Assembly: GCA_045123185.1 (NCBI GenBank)
Contig: JBGVIL010000189.1
Coordinates: 16,913 to 80,912 of the forward strand
Reading direction: 5' to 3'
DNA: 64,000 nt
Source of the DNA: UBA1231 sp045123185
GTDB taxonomy: Bacteria; Bacillota_I; Bacilli_A; ML615J-28; CAG-313
Below the pieces are notes generated by a model. It was not told where the DNA came from and searched no databases. It saw only the letters and a program-made list of their open reading frames with translations. Below, piece after piece: positions 24,552 to 32,491 of the stretch (the first letter of the stretch is position 1; every line of letters starts with the position of its first letter). Position numbers and translations under genes: made by a program.

Positions 24552-26372
24552 ATGAAAATTAAGAATATTGCAATTATAGCTCACGTTGACCATGGTAAAA
24601 CAACACTAGTTGATACTTTACTTCAATCATCACAAACTTTTCGTGATAATGAACAACGTTCAACACGTGTCATGGATTCCAACGATTTAGAAAGAGAACG
24701 TGGTATTACTATTTTAGCAAAAAATACTGCGATTAATTATAAAGACTATCGTATTAATATTTTAGATACACCAGGCCATGCGGACTTTTCCGGTGAAGTA
24801 GAAAGAATCATGGGGATGGTTGATGGTGTATTACTAGTAGTTGATGCGTATGAAGGTACAATGCCACAAACTAGATTTGTATTAAAGAAAGCTTTAGAAA
24901 ACAAACTTAAAACCATTGTTGTTGTTAATAAAGTTGATAGAGAAGCCGCTGAACCACTTCGTGCTGTTGATGAAGTATTAGATTTATTTATTGAACTAGG
25001 TGCAGATGATGATGCGTTAGAATTCCCAGTTGTTTATACTTCAGCATTTAAAAATACTTGTAGTTTAGATCCCGATATTGAAACACAAAGTAGTGGTATG
25101 GAACCTTTACTAGATATGATTATTAAAGAAATTCCTGACCCTGTTGTTGATTTAAATGGTCCTTTTCAATTTCAACCAGCATTACTTGACTATAATGATT
25201 ATGTAGGAAGAATCGGAATTGGAAGAATTACGAAAGGAACAGTAAATGTTGGTGATAATGTTTCAGTCATTCGAGTAGATGGATCAGTAAAACAGTTTAA
25301 AATTCAAAAGTTACTAGGCTTTATGGGGTTAAAACGAATTGAAATTAACACTGCATCGGCTGGTGATATCGTTGGTATTGCTGGACTTGAAGATATCTTT
25401 GTTGGTGAAACAATTACGAAAGGTGATATAAATGAAAGATTACCTTTAATTGAAATTAGTGAACCGACTGTTCAAATGAACTTTGGAACTAACACTTCTC
25501 CATTTAGTGGATTAGAAGGAAGTTTAGTAACTGCAAGAAAAATTGAAGACTATCTTTATAAAGAAACAGAACGTGATGTTTCGTTAAAAGTTGAACGATT
25601 AGGTACAAAAGAAGAATGGGTTGTATCTGGTCGTGGTGAATTACATTTAAGTATTTTAATTGAAAATATGCGTCGTCTTGGATATGAATTTCATGTTTCT
25701 CGTCCACGTGTTATTGAAAAAACAATTGATGAAGTTATTTATGAGCCATATGAAGATTTACAAGTTGATTGTCCTACTGAATATATTGGTTCTGTTATTG
25801 AACTTTTAGGTACAAAACATGGTGAACTTATATCAATGAGTTCATATGAAAACCAAACAAGATTAAATTATGTTATACCATCACGTAGTTTAATTAGTTT
25901 TATGACAGATTTTATGACTTCAACTCATGGTTATGGAATATTAAGTCATACTTTTAAAGACTATCGTCCAAAAGAAAACATTGGTTTTATTGGTCGAAAA
26001 CTAGGTGCGTTAGTTTCAAGTCATACAGGACCTGCGACTAGCTATGCTTGTGGTCAAATTGAAGATCGAGGAGAATTATTAGTTGAACCAGGCACTAATT
26101 GTTATGAAGGAATGATTGTTGGTATTTGTAATCGTGAAGAAGATTTAGCTGTTAATATTACACGTGAAAAACAACAAACTAATCAACGTAGCGCAACTAA
26201 AGATACTACAGTTGTCTTAAAACGTCCAAGAGCAATGACTTTAGAAAACTATTTAGAATTTATAAATGATGATGAACTTGTTGAAGTAACACCAGTTAGT
26301 ATAAGACTAAGAAAAGTTATTTTAGATACTAATGAAAGAAAACGTTACGATAGTTATCATAAAAAGAAATAG
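24552..26372 (+). CDS. typA: Ribosome-associated GTPase TypA/BipA
   Basis: A 606-residue translational GTPase of the EF-G family that acts on the ribosome in assembly and stress adaptation. G1 is AHVDHGKTT (residues 10-18), switch II DTPGHADF and G4 NKVDR. The EF-G-like domains and the BipA-specific C-terminal domain follow, with VSGRGELHLSILIENMRR and GALVSSHTGPATSYA. Length is normal. AGGAG precedes the ATG, and the next gene starts nine bases after the stop, so they are probably co-transcribed. Confidence 0.96.
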   Translation: MKIKNIAIIAHVDHGKTTLVDTLLQSSQTFRDNEQRSTRVMDSNDLERERGITILAKNTAINYKDYRINILDTPGHADFSGEVERIMGMVDGVLLVVDAYEGTMPQTRFVLKKALENKLKTIVVVNKVDREAAEPLRAVDEVLDLFIELGADDDALEFPVVYTSAFKNTCSLDPDIETQSSGMEPLLDMIIKEIPDPVVDLNGPFQFQPALLDYNDYVGRIGIGRITKGTVNVGDNVSVIRVDGSVKQFKIQKLLGFMGLKRIEINTASAGDIVGIAGLEDIFVGETITKGDINERLPLIEISEPTVQMNFGTNTSPFSGLEGSLVTARKIEDYLYKETERDVSLKVERLGTKEEWVVSGRGELHLSILIENMRRLGYEFHVSRPRVIEKTIDEVIYEPYEDLQVDCPTEYIGSVIELLGTKHGELISMSSYENQTRLNYVIPSRSLISFMTDFMTSTHGYGILSHTFKDYRPKENIGFIGRKLGALVSSHTGPATSYACGQIEDRGELLVEPGTNCYEGMIVGICNREEDLAVNITREKQQTNQRSATKDTTVVLKRPRAMTLENYLEFINDDELVEVTPVSIRLRKVILDTNERKRYDSYHKKK

Positions 26373-26381
26373 GTGATAAAA

Positions 26382-27188
26382 ATGATTAAGAAAAGTTTTA
26401 CTATTAATCCTAATCGTACAATTGATGAAATTAGAAGTTATAAAGTGTTACTAGTAGATGGTACTTATCAAGGTTGTGAAATCTTTTTTCCATATAATAA
26501 AACAAAAGAAGAACAATTAGTTTATTTAAATGGAGTAAAAGAATATCTTGATTACACAAGTGATTTTGTTTGTCATTTACCATATGGTGGAGAAAATAAT
26601 CCTGCAAGTTATCAAAAACTAGAACAAACAATGACTAGAATTAAAGAAGCAATCATTTTTTCTAGTAACTTACCAGTTAAGAAACTAACACTACATCCAG
26701 GTTATATGGATGGAACTTTAGAATATGTTGATGCGTTTAATTTAATGATTAAAAATATTAAAGAATTATGTCAGTTTGCAAGCCAATATGGTATGACAAT
26801 TATGTTAGAAAATTTAATTGGTAAACAAGAATTTATGAAAACTAAAGAAGATTATTTCTTAATGAAAAAGTTAATTGATGAACCTAACTTAAAACTAATC
26901 TTTGATGTTGCACATTACTATTGTAGTCACATAGATGAGTCAAAAGATATTAAAGATTTTATTATTTCATGTCAAAGTGACTTAATGCATCTACATGTAT
27001 CAGATAATGATGGTACACGTGATAAACACGCAAGAATTGGATCTGGTACAATTGATTATCAATTATTCTTTGATACATTAAATAGTATTGGCTATGATGG
27101 ACTTTGTTCTAGTGAAGTATTATTTAATACTGTTGATGATTTAAAACAAACTGCAAAAGATATTGATAAATATTTAGAAAAGAGATAA
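26382..27188 (+). CDS. AP-endonuclease-2/sugar-isomerase-fold TIM-barrel protein (endonuclease IV-like)
   Basis: A protein of about 268 residues with the zinc-dependent xylose-isomerase/endonuclease IV fold. The metal ligand pattern is complete by eye: HLPYGG, LTLHPGYMDG, MLENL, FDVAHYYCSH, LHVSDNDG, the HARIGSGTID loop and a final SSEV. That array resembles endonuclease IV (Nfo), which cuts DNA at abasic sites, but sugar-phosphate isomerases share it, so I leave the symbol empty. An in-frame GTG at 26373 is part of AGGTGAT, the ribosome-binding site of the ATG at 26382. It follows typA directly. Confidence 0.8.
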   Translation: MIKKSFTINPNRTIDEIRSYKVLLVDGTYQGCEIFFPYNKTKEEQLVYLNGVKEYLDYTSDFVCHLPYGGENNPASYQKLEQTMTRIKEAIIFSSNLPVKKLTLHPGYMDGTLEYVDAFNLMIKNIKELCQFASQYGMTIMLENLIGKQEFMKTKEDYFLMKKLIDEPNLKLIFDVAHYYCSHIDESKDIKDFIISCQSDLMHLHVSDNDGTRDKHARIGSGTIDYQLFFDTLNSIGYDGLCSSEVLFNTVDDLKQTAKDIDKYLEKR

Positions 27189-27191
27189 ATT

Positions 27192-27437
27192 ATGAAAGAT
27201 ACAAAGAAGAAACTATTGAAATTATCATTAATAAGCTTCATAACATCAATTATATTATTTGGTATTGCCTTTTACTTTTTTCACTTTGTAACAGATTCAG
27301 GTTTTACTTTAACTTATCATGAAGAAGCAGGTAAACCATTTGTAACAGATTTAATTGGGCAATTTGCGGTATTATTTTTATTTACTAGTGTTATTTCACT
27401 TATTATTGTTAAGATTTTTTATCAAGAAGAAAAGTAA
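27192..27437 (+). CDS. Small two-helix membrane protein, unknown
   Basis: An 81-residue protein with two hydrophobic helices (about 10-30 and 52-75) and an external loop containing YHEEAGKPFVTDLIG. It follows the TIM-barrel gene by three bases and ends just before a strong terminator, so it is the last gene of the typA unit. No family recognised. Confidence 0.62.
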   Translation: MKDTKKKLLKLSLISFITSIILFGIAFYFFHFVTDSGFTLTYHEEAGKPFVTDLIGQFAVLFLFTSVISLIIVKIFYQEEK

Positions 27438-27442
27438 AAAAA

Positions 27443-27482
27443 AGACTATTATAAGAATATCTTATAATAGTCTATTTTTTTA
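27443..27482. terminator. Bidirectional terminator
   Basis: AGACTATTATAAG (27443-27455) pairs perfectly with CTTATAATAGTCT (27461-27473); an A-run lies on the left and a T-run on the right, between converging genes. Confidence 0.9.
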
Positions 27483-28089
27483 ATAAAGTTTTAATTTTAG
27501 TAATTAATAAGTCAATCGCAACTTCGTTTTTACCACCTTCAGGAACAATGATATCAGCATATCTTTTTGATGGTTCAACAAAACTATGATGCATTGGTCT
27601 AACGGTAGTTAGATATTGATTAACAACTGATTCAACAGTTCTCCCACGATCACGAATATCTCTTTTTAAACGTCGGATAAATCTGATGTCATCTGGTGTA
27701 TCTACATATATTTTCATGTCAAATAGTTTTCTTAATCTTTCATCTGTAAAAATCATGATACCTTCAATAATAATAACATCACTTGGTTCAACTGTTTCAG
27801 TTTCTTTTGTTCTTACGGATAAAACAAAATCATAAAGTGGTTTTTCAATTGGTTTACCATTTAATAAATCTTCAATATGTTGTAAGATTAAATCAAAATC
27901 ATATGAATCTGGATGATCAAAATTAATTTGTTTTCTTTCTTCTAAACTTAAATGTGACATATCTTTATAATAGTCATCAAGTCTTAACATTGATACTTTA
28001 CCATATGGTTCTGCTAATTCTTTTAATTTTTTCGCAACTGTTGTTTTACCTGATGCAGTTCCACCTGCAATACCTAATATTTTAGCCAT
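27472..28089 (-). CDS. udk: Uridine kinase
   Basis: A 205-residue cytosolic P-loop kinase that phosphorylates uridine and cytidine in pyrimidine salvage. Walker A is GGTASGKTT (residues 9-17); RLDDYYKDM, FDHPDSYDFDL and VIIIEGIMIF are standard for Udk, as is the RFIRRLKRDIRDRGR lid. AGGAG lies six bases before the ATG. It follows the TrkA-C protein gene on the same strand by nine bases, so both may share a transcript. Confidence 0.95.
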   Translation of the reverse strand: MAKILGIAGGTASGKTTVAKKLKELAEPYGKVSMLRLDDYYKDMSHLSLEERKQINFDHPDSYDFDLILQHIEDLLNGKPIEKPLYDFVLSVRTKETETVEPSDVIIIEGIMIFTDERLRKLFDMKIYVDTPDDIRFIRRLKRDIRDRGRTVESVVNQYLTTVRPMHHSFVEPSKRYADIIVPEGGKNEVAIDLLITKIKTLLKK

Positions 28090-28098
28090 AAAAAACTC

Positions 28099-29088
28099 CT
28101 ATATCGTTAAGAATAATGATTTGATAATATCAAAATTACCAAATAAAATTATATTATCATATTTTTCAATTGTAGTATCTTTAGAAACTTCGATAGCTTC
28201 GCCATTTCTTTTGATAATCATGATATTTAAACCAAAGTTTTCTTTTATTTTACTTTCATAAATCGTTTTATTTTCAAGAAAACTTGGAACATTATTTAAT
28301 GTTACTTCGACTAATGCGTTTGTACCATAGTTATCAATTAAATCTAATTGATTAAATTTACTTTCAAGAATTTGATCTTTATTTTTTTGATTTAAATTAT
28401 GTGTGAAAATATCTTTAATTAAATCAAAATTACCAAATATTAAAATTAGGTCGTTTAATTGTAATAATGTATTTCTAGTAATTGATATTGTACGATTATT
28501 ACGCTTAATTGATAAAATGTTAATGTCATAATTTTTCTTTAAACCACTTTCATGAATTGTTTTATCAACTAAACAATTAGGCATTGATTTAATTTTTATT
28601 TCGACAACTGAATTATTACCAAAGTAATCAAGAACTGTGATACGATTGTCTTTACTTTTATGATTAACAAGGTTATCTGCTAAAATACTAAAAAGCTTTT
28701 CAATGAGTTTTTTAACTACTGGAATGTTAAAAATTAATAATATGCCAATGAAAATTAAAAACGCAATAAAAATTGTCATGTATGTTTCTTCTTCATTACG
28801 GTTACTTAAAGTAGTTAATACATTTACAATTAAAGAAACGATAATAACAGAGAATAAGTTACCAGTAATCATACAAGCTAAAGCAATTCTTCTTGTTGAC
28901 TTATTATTTGTAATTATTTCACTTTCACTAGTTGTAAAACCACAATTGGTAAAAAGAGAAATAGCTTGAAATTTAGCTCTTTTTTTGGGAATACCAGATA
29001 TAACAAATAAGATTGAAAAAAAGTTGAAGAGCATTATATATAAAATTATTAATGCCATTATTAAAATAATTGATAATTCAAAACTCAT
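28099..29088 (-). CDS. Membrane protein with pore-like N-terminus and two TrkA-C (RCK-C) domains
   Basis: A 329-residue protein. The N-terminal third has two or three hydrophobic helices around ISLFTNCGFTTSESE, which resembles the selectivity-filter turn of Trk/Ktr potassium channels. Two copies of a TrkA-C-type ligand-binding domain follow, at about 158-235 and 246-326. They align well: VVEIKIKSMPNCLVDKTIHE with LVEVTLNNVPSFLENKTIYE, and LILIFGNFDLIK with IILFGNFDIIK. TrkA-C domains bind nucleotides such as c-di-AMP in potassium transporters; such a role here is inferred. AAGGAG precedes the ATG. Confidence 0.78.
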   Translation of the reverse strand: MSFELSIILIMALIILYIMLFNFFSILFVISGIPKKRAKFQAISLFTNCGFTTSESEIITNNKSTRRIALACMITGNLFSVIIVSLIVNVLTTLSNRNEEETYMTIFIAFLIFIGILLIFNIPVVKKLIEKLFSILADNLVNHKSKDNRITVLDYFGNNSVVEIKIKSMPNCLVDKTIHESGLKKNYDINILSIKRNNRTISITRNTLLQLNDLILIFGNFDLIKDIFTHNLNQKNKDQILESKFNQLDLIDNYGTNALVEVTLNNVPSFLENKTIYESKIKENFGLNIMIIKRNGEAIEVSKDTTIEKYDNIILFGNFDIIKSLFLTI

Positions 29089-29163
29089 AACTACTCCTTA
29101 AATCAAGTTGATTATATTATATCAAAGAAAAATAAAAAAGTGTCGTAGTTTGATGTTAATTTT

Positions 29164-29192
29164 TTGCATGAAATGATAATATATGATAAAAT
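29164..29192 (+). promoter_or_regulatory. Promoter of the serine hydrolase gene
   Basis: TTGCAT (29164-29169), 17-base spacer, TAAAAT (29187-29192). The predicted transcription start lies after an ATG at 29193, which excludes that codon as a start. Confidence 0.6.
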
Positions 29193-29213
29193 ATGAAAGA
29201 AAAGGTGAAAAAA

Positions 29214-30329
29214 ATGGAAAAGATAGAATTTATTAAAATATGTGAACAATTTAATTTAAAAGGAGCAAGTGTTGCTTTTTATAAAGATGGTAACTTAACA
29301 AGTTATCAAATGGGTTATATGAACGAAGAAGATAAAATTGAAACAAGACCTAATACAATTTACAGAATTGCTTCTATCTCTAAAACAATTCTAGCTATTG
29401 GTGCGATGAAATTATTTGAAGAAGGTTTATTAGATCTTGATAAAGATATTAGTGAGTATTTAGGATTCAAAATTCGAAATCCTAAATTTCCTAATTATAT
29501 TATAACTACAAGACATTTGATGACTCAAACTTCATCAATTACTGATGGATTTGAAGATGAAGAAATGGAAAATGATTCAAGAGTTGATGGATATAATGGT
29601 GTTAATGGTAGAATCTTAGGTATTCCACTAGAAACTATGTTAGTTCCTAATGATAGTCCATATTATTCTGATTTAACTTACAGTGATTATGAACCTGGAA
29701 CCCATTTTATTTATAGTAATTTTGGTTGTGGCATACTTGCATGTATTATTGAAAAAGTAAGCGGTAAAAACTATGATGACTTTATGCAAGAAACATTGTT
29801 TTCTAAATTAAATATTGATGCAAGTTATTTTCCATATAAATTAAAACATCCAGAGAATATCGCAACCCTATATCGTGGTGAACATGTCAGAACAGGAATT
29901 AGTTTTGTTGAACGTGCATATAAAAAGATGCCACTTGGTGAAAGTTATATTGGACCTGCTGGTGGATGTTTTATTAGTATTAATGATTTAGCAAAAGTTA
30001 TGTTAAGTTTTATAGATAAAGACTATATGGTTTTAAAAGAAGAAACTATTAACTATATGTTACAAGAAAATTGGCGTGGCACTGAATATGATGAAGGATA
30101 TATTGCTAAAGCATTACAAATGGTTATTTATGAAGACGCTTTAAATGTTAAACTATATGGTCATTTTGGAACAGCATATGGACTACGTAGTATGATGTTA
30201 TTTAATAAAGATTTAAAAATGGGTGTTTGTTTCGCAACTAATGGTGGAAATATCTATGAAAGATCACATCATATTCCAAAAATCCATTATACAGTTTTAA
30301 CAAATATTTTTAAAGAACAAATAAAATAG
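29214..30329 (+). CDS. Serine hydrolase, class C beta-lactamase/penicillin-binding fold
   Basis: A protein of about 371 residues with the serine beta-lactamase-like fold. The nucleophile motif is S54-I-S-K57 (RIASISKT), the second motif is YSNFG, and a late HFGTAYG may serve as the third motif. There is no signal peptide, so it is probably cytoplasmic. Family members include esterases and D-amino-acid peptidases, and the substrate cannot be read. The start at 29214 is chosen because AAAGGTGA lies just upstream and the earlier ATG (29193) precedes the predicted transcription start. Confidence 0.82.
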   Translation: MEKIEFIKICEQFNLKGASVAFYKDGNLTSYQMGYMNEEDKIETRPNTIYRIASISKTILAIGAMKLFEEGLLDLDKDISEYLGFKIRNPKFPNYIITTRHLMTQTSSITDGFEDEEMENDSRVDGYNGVNGRILGIPLETMLVPNDSPYYSDLTYSDYEPGTHFIYSNFGCGILACIIEKVSGKNYDDFMQETLFSKLNIDASYFPYKLKHPENIATLYRGEHVRTGISFVERAYKKMPLGESYIGPAGGCFISINDLAKVMLSFIDKDYMVLKEETINYMLQENWRGTEYDEGYIAKALQMVIYEDALNVKLYGHFGTAYGLRSMMLFNKDLKMGVCFATNGGNIYERSHHIPKIHYTVLTNIFKEQIK

Positions 30330-30363
30330 AAGATTTTCTCGTTTAATTAATAGAGGTGATTAA

Positions 30364-31158
30364 ATGAAATTTATTAAAAAAATTTTAATCTTAGTTTTAT
30401 TAGTATTCCTAGCTGGATGTACTAATACTACACCATCTGATTATTATACGCTACCTAATTTAAATGGTTTATCAAGAGAAGAAATTGCTAAAAAACTAGA
30501 CTCAAGAGGTATTCGATATCAATTCATGTTTAGTGAAATGGCTTATTATGATGATACTTATTTTGATCAATTTGTTAAATATGGTAACGATTTAGAAAAA
30601 GGCGATCGTGTTAAGAAAACAGATTTAGTTACTGTTTATACTACTGCTTTAGAGCTTCCTACTGATTTACCAACTGTTACAATGGATTTTGATTATATTG
30701 GTAAAACTTTAGAAGAAGATGGAGTCGAAGTAGTAACACTAGCTAGCGCAATAGATGGCGACACAGCCCATTTCTATACACAAAGCGGTGACTACATTAA
30801 GGTTCGCTTTTTAGGCGTAGATACACCAGAATCCACATATCAAAAAGAAGCTTGGGGTAAAGCCGCATCTAACTTTATGAAAGAATTACTTCAAAATGCT
30901 GAAACAATTGTCGTTCAATTTGATCCAAGTGGTAATATTATGGATACATATGACAGATATTTAGCTTATGTCTGGGCAGATGGTGTATTAACAAATTTAG
31001 AACTTGTGAAGAATGCTTATTCAACAATGAAACTATCTAGTAAAAGTCCATATTTTGATGTTTTCTATGAAACAGAATCAATCGTATCAAAAACTGGTAG
31101 AAGAGTTTGGGGAGAGATTGATCCAAATTATGATTATGAAAATAATCGTTTCAAATAA
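30364..31158 (+). CDS. Lipid-anchored thermonuclease-like protein with N-terminal PASTA-like unit
   Basis: A 264-residue lipoprotein (lipobox LAGC, C19). Residues about 28-90 read as one PASTA-like unit (LPNLNGLSREEIAKKLDSRG, then LEKGDRVKKTDLVTVYTT). The rest is a staphylococcal-nuclease domain with the catalytic set: DGDT, VRFLGVDTPES (Arg, Asp, Glu) and DTYDRYLAYVW (Arg). The predicted product is a calcium-dependent nuclease on the outer face of the membrane; PASTA units bind muropeptides, so wall association is plausible. It is probably transcribed with the serine hydrolase 34 bases upstream. Confidence 0.85.
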   Translation: MKFIKKILILVLLVFLAGCTNTTPSDYYTLPNLNGLSREEIAKKLDSRGIRYQFMFSEMAYYDDTYFDQFVKYGNDLEKGDRVKKTDLVTVYTTALELPTDLPTVTMDFDYIGKTLEEDGVEVVTLASAIDGDTAHFYTQSGDYIKVRFLGVDTPESTYQKEAWGKAASNFMKELLQNAETIVVQFDPSGNIMDTYDRYLAYVWADGVLTNLELVKNAYSTMKLSSKSPYFDVFYETESIVSKTGRRVWGEIDPNYDYENNRFK

Positions 31159-31159
31159 A

Positions 31160-31188
31160 AATAGTCCTGATTTCAGGACTATTTTTTT
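31160..31188. terminator. Bidirectional terminator
   Basis: AATAGTCCTG (31160-31169) and CAGGACTATT (31174-31183) around ATTT with a T-run; it overlaps the end of the converging Nudix gene. Confidence 0.88.
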
Positions 31189-31691
31189 AATAGATAATTT
31201 TGAAGTGCAATAACAGTTTTCATATCAAATAAGGTATTTGGTTTATTAAGTTCAGTTATTACTTGATCAATTGTCATTTTCACAATTTCAATTTGTTCGT
31301 CTTCATCAAGTGGTAAGTGTTTTTCTTCAAACTCATCACTAAAGAAAATATGAACAACTTCATCACAATAAGCTGGTACAGCATATAGTGAATATAAGTA
31401 TTTTAATTTAAGTGGTTTTAAACCAATTTCTTCTTGAAGCTCTCTTGATGCTGCTACTTCAAAAGATTCATTTTCATCAACTAAACCTGCAGGTATTTCC
31501 AAAGTTTCTTTCATAATACCATAACGTAGTTGTTTTACAAAAATAAATTCATCATGATATTTTACTAAGATTGCAACTGCAGGAGCATGTTTTAAAACAT
31601 CACGTTGATACTTTTTATTATTGATTTCTACTTCGAATTGTTCTAAAGTAAAAATCGGACCTCTATAGATTTCTTTTCGCATGAAACTCAT
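31179..31691 (-). CDS. Nudix hydrolase, ADP-ribose pyrophosphatase-like
   Basis: A 170-residue cytosolic enzyme. The Nudix box is complete: G-LVDEN-E-SFEVAAS-RELQEEIG-L, preceded by KQLRYGIMKETLEIPAG, which is typical of the ADP-ribose/NudF group that hydrolyses ADP-ribose to AMP and ribose 5-phosphate. It overlaps the end of the amidotransferase gene by 29 bases and has no obvious ribosome-binding site, so it is probably translated by coupling. A second Met at codon 4 is an alternative start. Confidence 0.9.
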   Translation of the reverse strand: MSFMRKEIYRGPIFTLEQFEVEINNKKYQRDVLKHAPAVAILVKYHDEFIFVKQLRYGIMKETLEIPAGLVDENESFEVAASRELQEEIGLKPLKLKYLYSLYAVPAYCDEVVHIFFSDEFEEKHLPLDEDEQIEIVKMTIDQVITELNKPNTLFDMKTVIALQNYLLKK

Positions 31692-32355
31692 TAACTAGTT
31701 TTGCAAAATAATCAAAAATAGTTTTACTTTCTAAAGTATCAAAACGTTCTGGATGCCATTGAACACCAAAAATAGGTAATGCGTGATGGTGAATTCCTTC
31801 AATGATATCATTATGCATAAAAGTCACGACATAATCTTCTGGAACTTTTTTAACTGCTTGATGATGATAAGAGTTAATTTCAAATTTACTTGGAAATAAA
31901 TTATTGAATGGATGAATAAAAGTATTTGAAACCATATGTTTATGGTCAACTTCATCATTCTTTAATTCGGCTTTTTTAATATCTTGGTGAAGTGAACCAC
32001 CTAAGAATGCAGCAATAGATTGAACTCCTCGACAAATTCCAAGAGTAGGAACATGATGTTTAGTAGCATATTCTAAAACAATTTTATCAATTGTATCTAG
32101 ATTTTGATCAACATCTTTAGAGTCGCCTTTATTTTCTTCACCATAGTATTTAGGGTCAATATCATCACCACCAGGAACTAAGAATCCTGAACAAAGTGGA
32201 AGTAGTTCATTGATGTTATCTGAGTTAAGAGGCAAGATAATTGGTGTAATGTCTCTTTTATTAAGTGGTTCAAGATAAGAGTAATTAACTTGAACTCGGT
32301 AATTTGTATTTACATATTCTGTTCTTGGAACGATTCCAACAATAGGTTTCTGCAT
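31663..32355 (-). CDS. Class I glutamine amidotransferase-like hydrolase (peptidase C26, PuuD-like)
   Basis: A 230-residue protein with the C26 fold: LVPGGDDIDPKYYGE, the nucleophile cysteine in LGICRGVQSIAAFLGGSLHQD and the catalytic His-Glu in FGVQWHPER. Relatives cleave gamma-glutamyl amides such as gamma-glutamyl-GABA; the actual substrate is not readable. It is first of two overlapping genes with the Nudix enzyme. AAGGAG precedes the ATG. Confidence 0.88.
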   Translation of the reverse strand: MQKPIVGIVPRTEYVNTNYRVQVNYSYLEPLNKRDITPIILPLNSDNINELLPLCSGFLVPGGDDIDPKYYGEENKGDSKDVDQNLDTIDKIVLEYATKHHVPTLGICRGVQSIAAFLGGSLHQDIKKAELKNDEVDHKHMVSNTFIHPFNNLFPSKFEINSYHHQAVKKVPEDYVVTFMHNDIIEGIHHHALPIFGVQWHPERFDTLESKTIFDYFAKLVNEFHAKRNL

Positions 32356-32434
32356 AATATTCTCCTTAAATTTTATTATAATTTATTCTATCATATTTTT
32401 TATTTTTTTTGTTTAAATCTAATAATAAATCTTC

Positions 32435-32463
32435 TTGCAAAAAAAGTAGTTTTGTAGTATAAT
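32435..32463 (+). promoter_or_regulatory. Promoter of the CtpE-like ATPase gene
   Basis: TTGCAA (32435-32440), 17-base spacer, TATAAT (32458-32463). Confidence 0.8.
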
Positions 32464-32491
32464 AAATATACTATATATTTAGAGGTGAATT

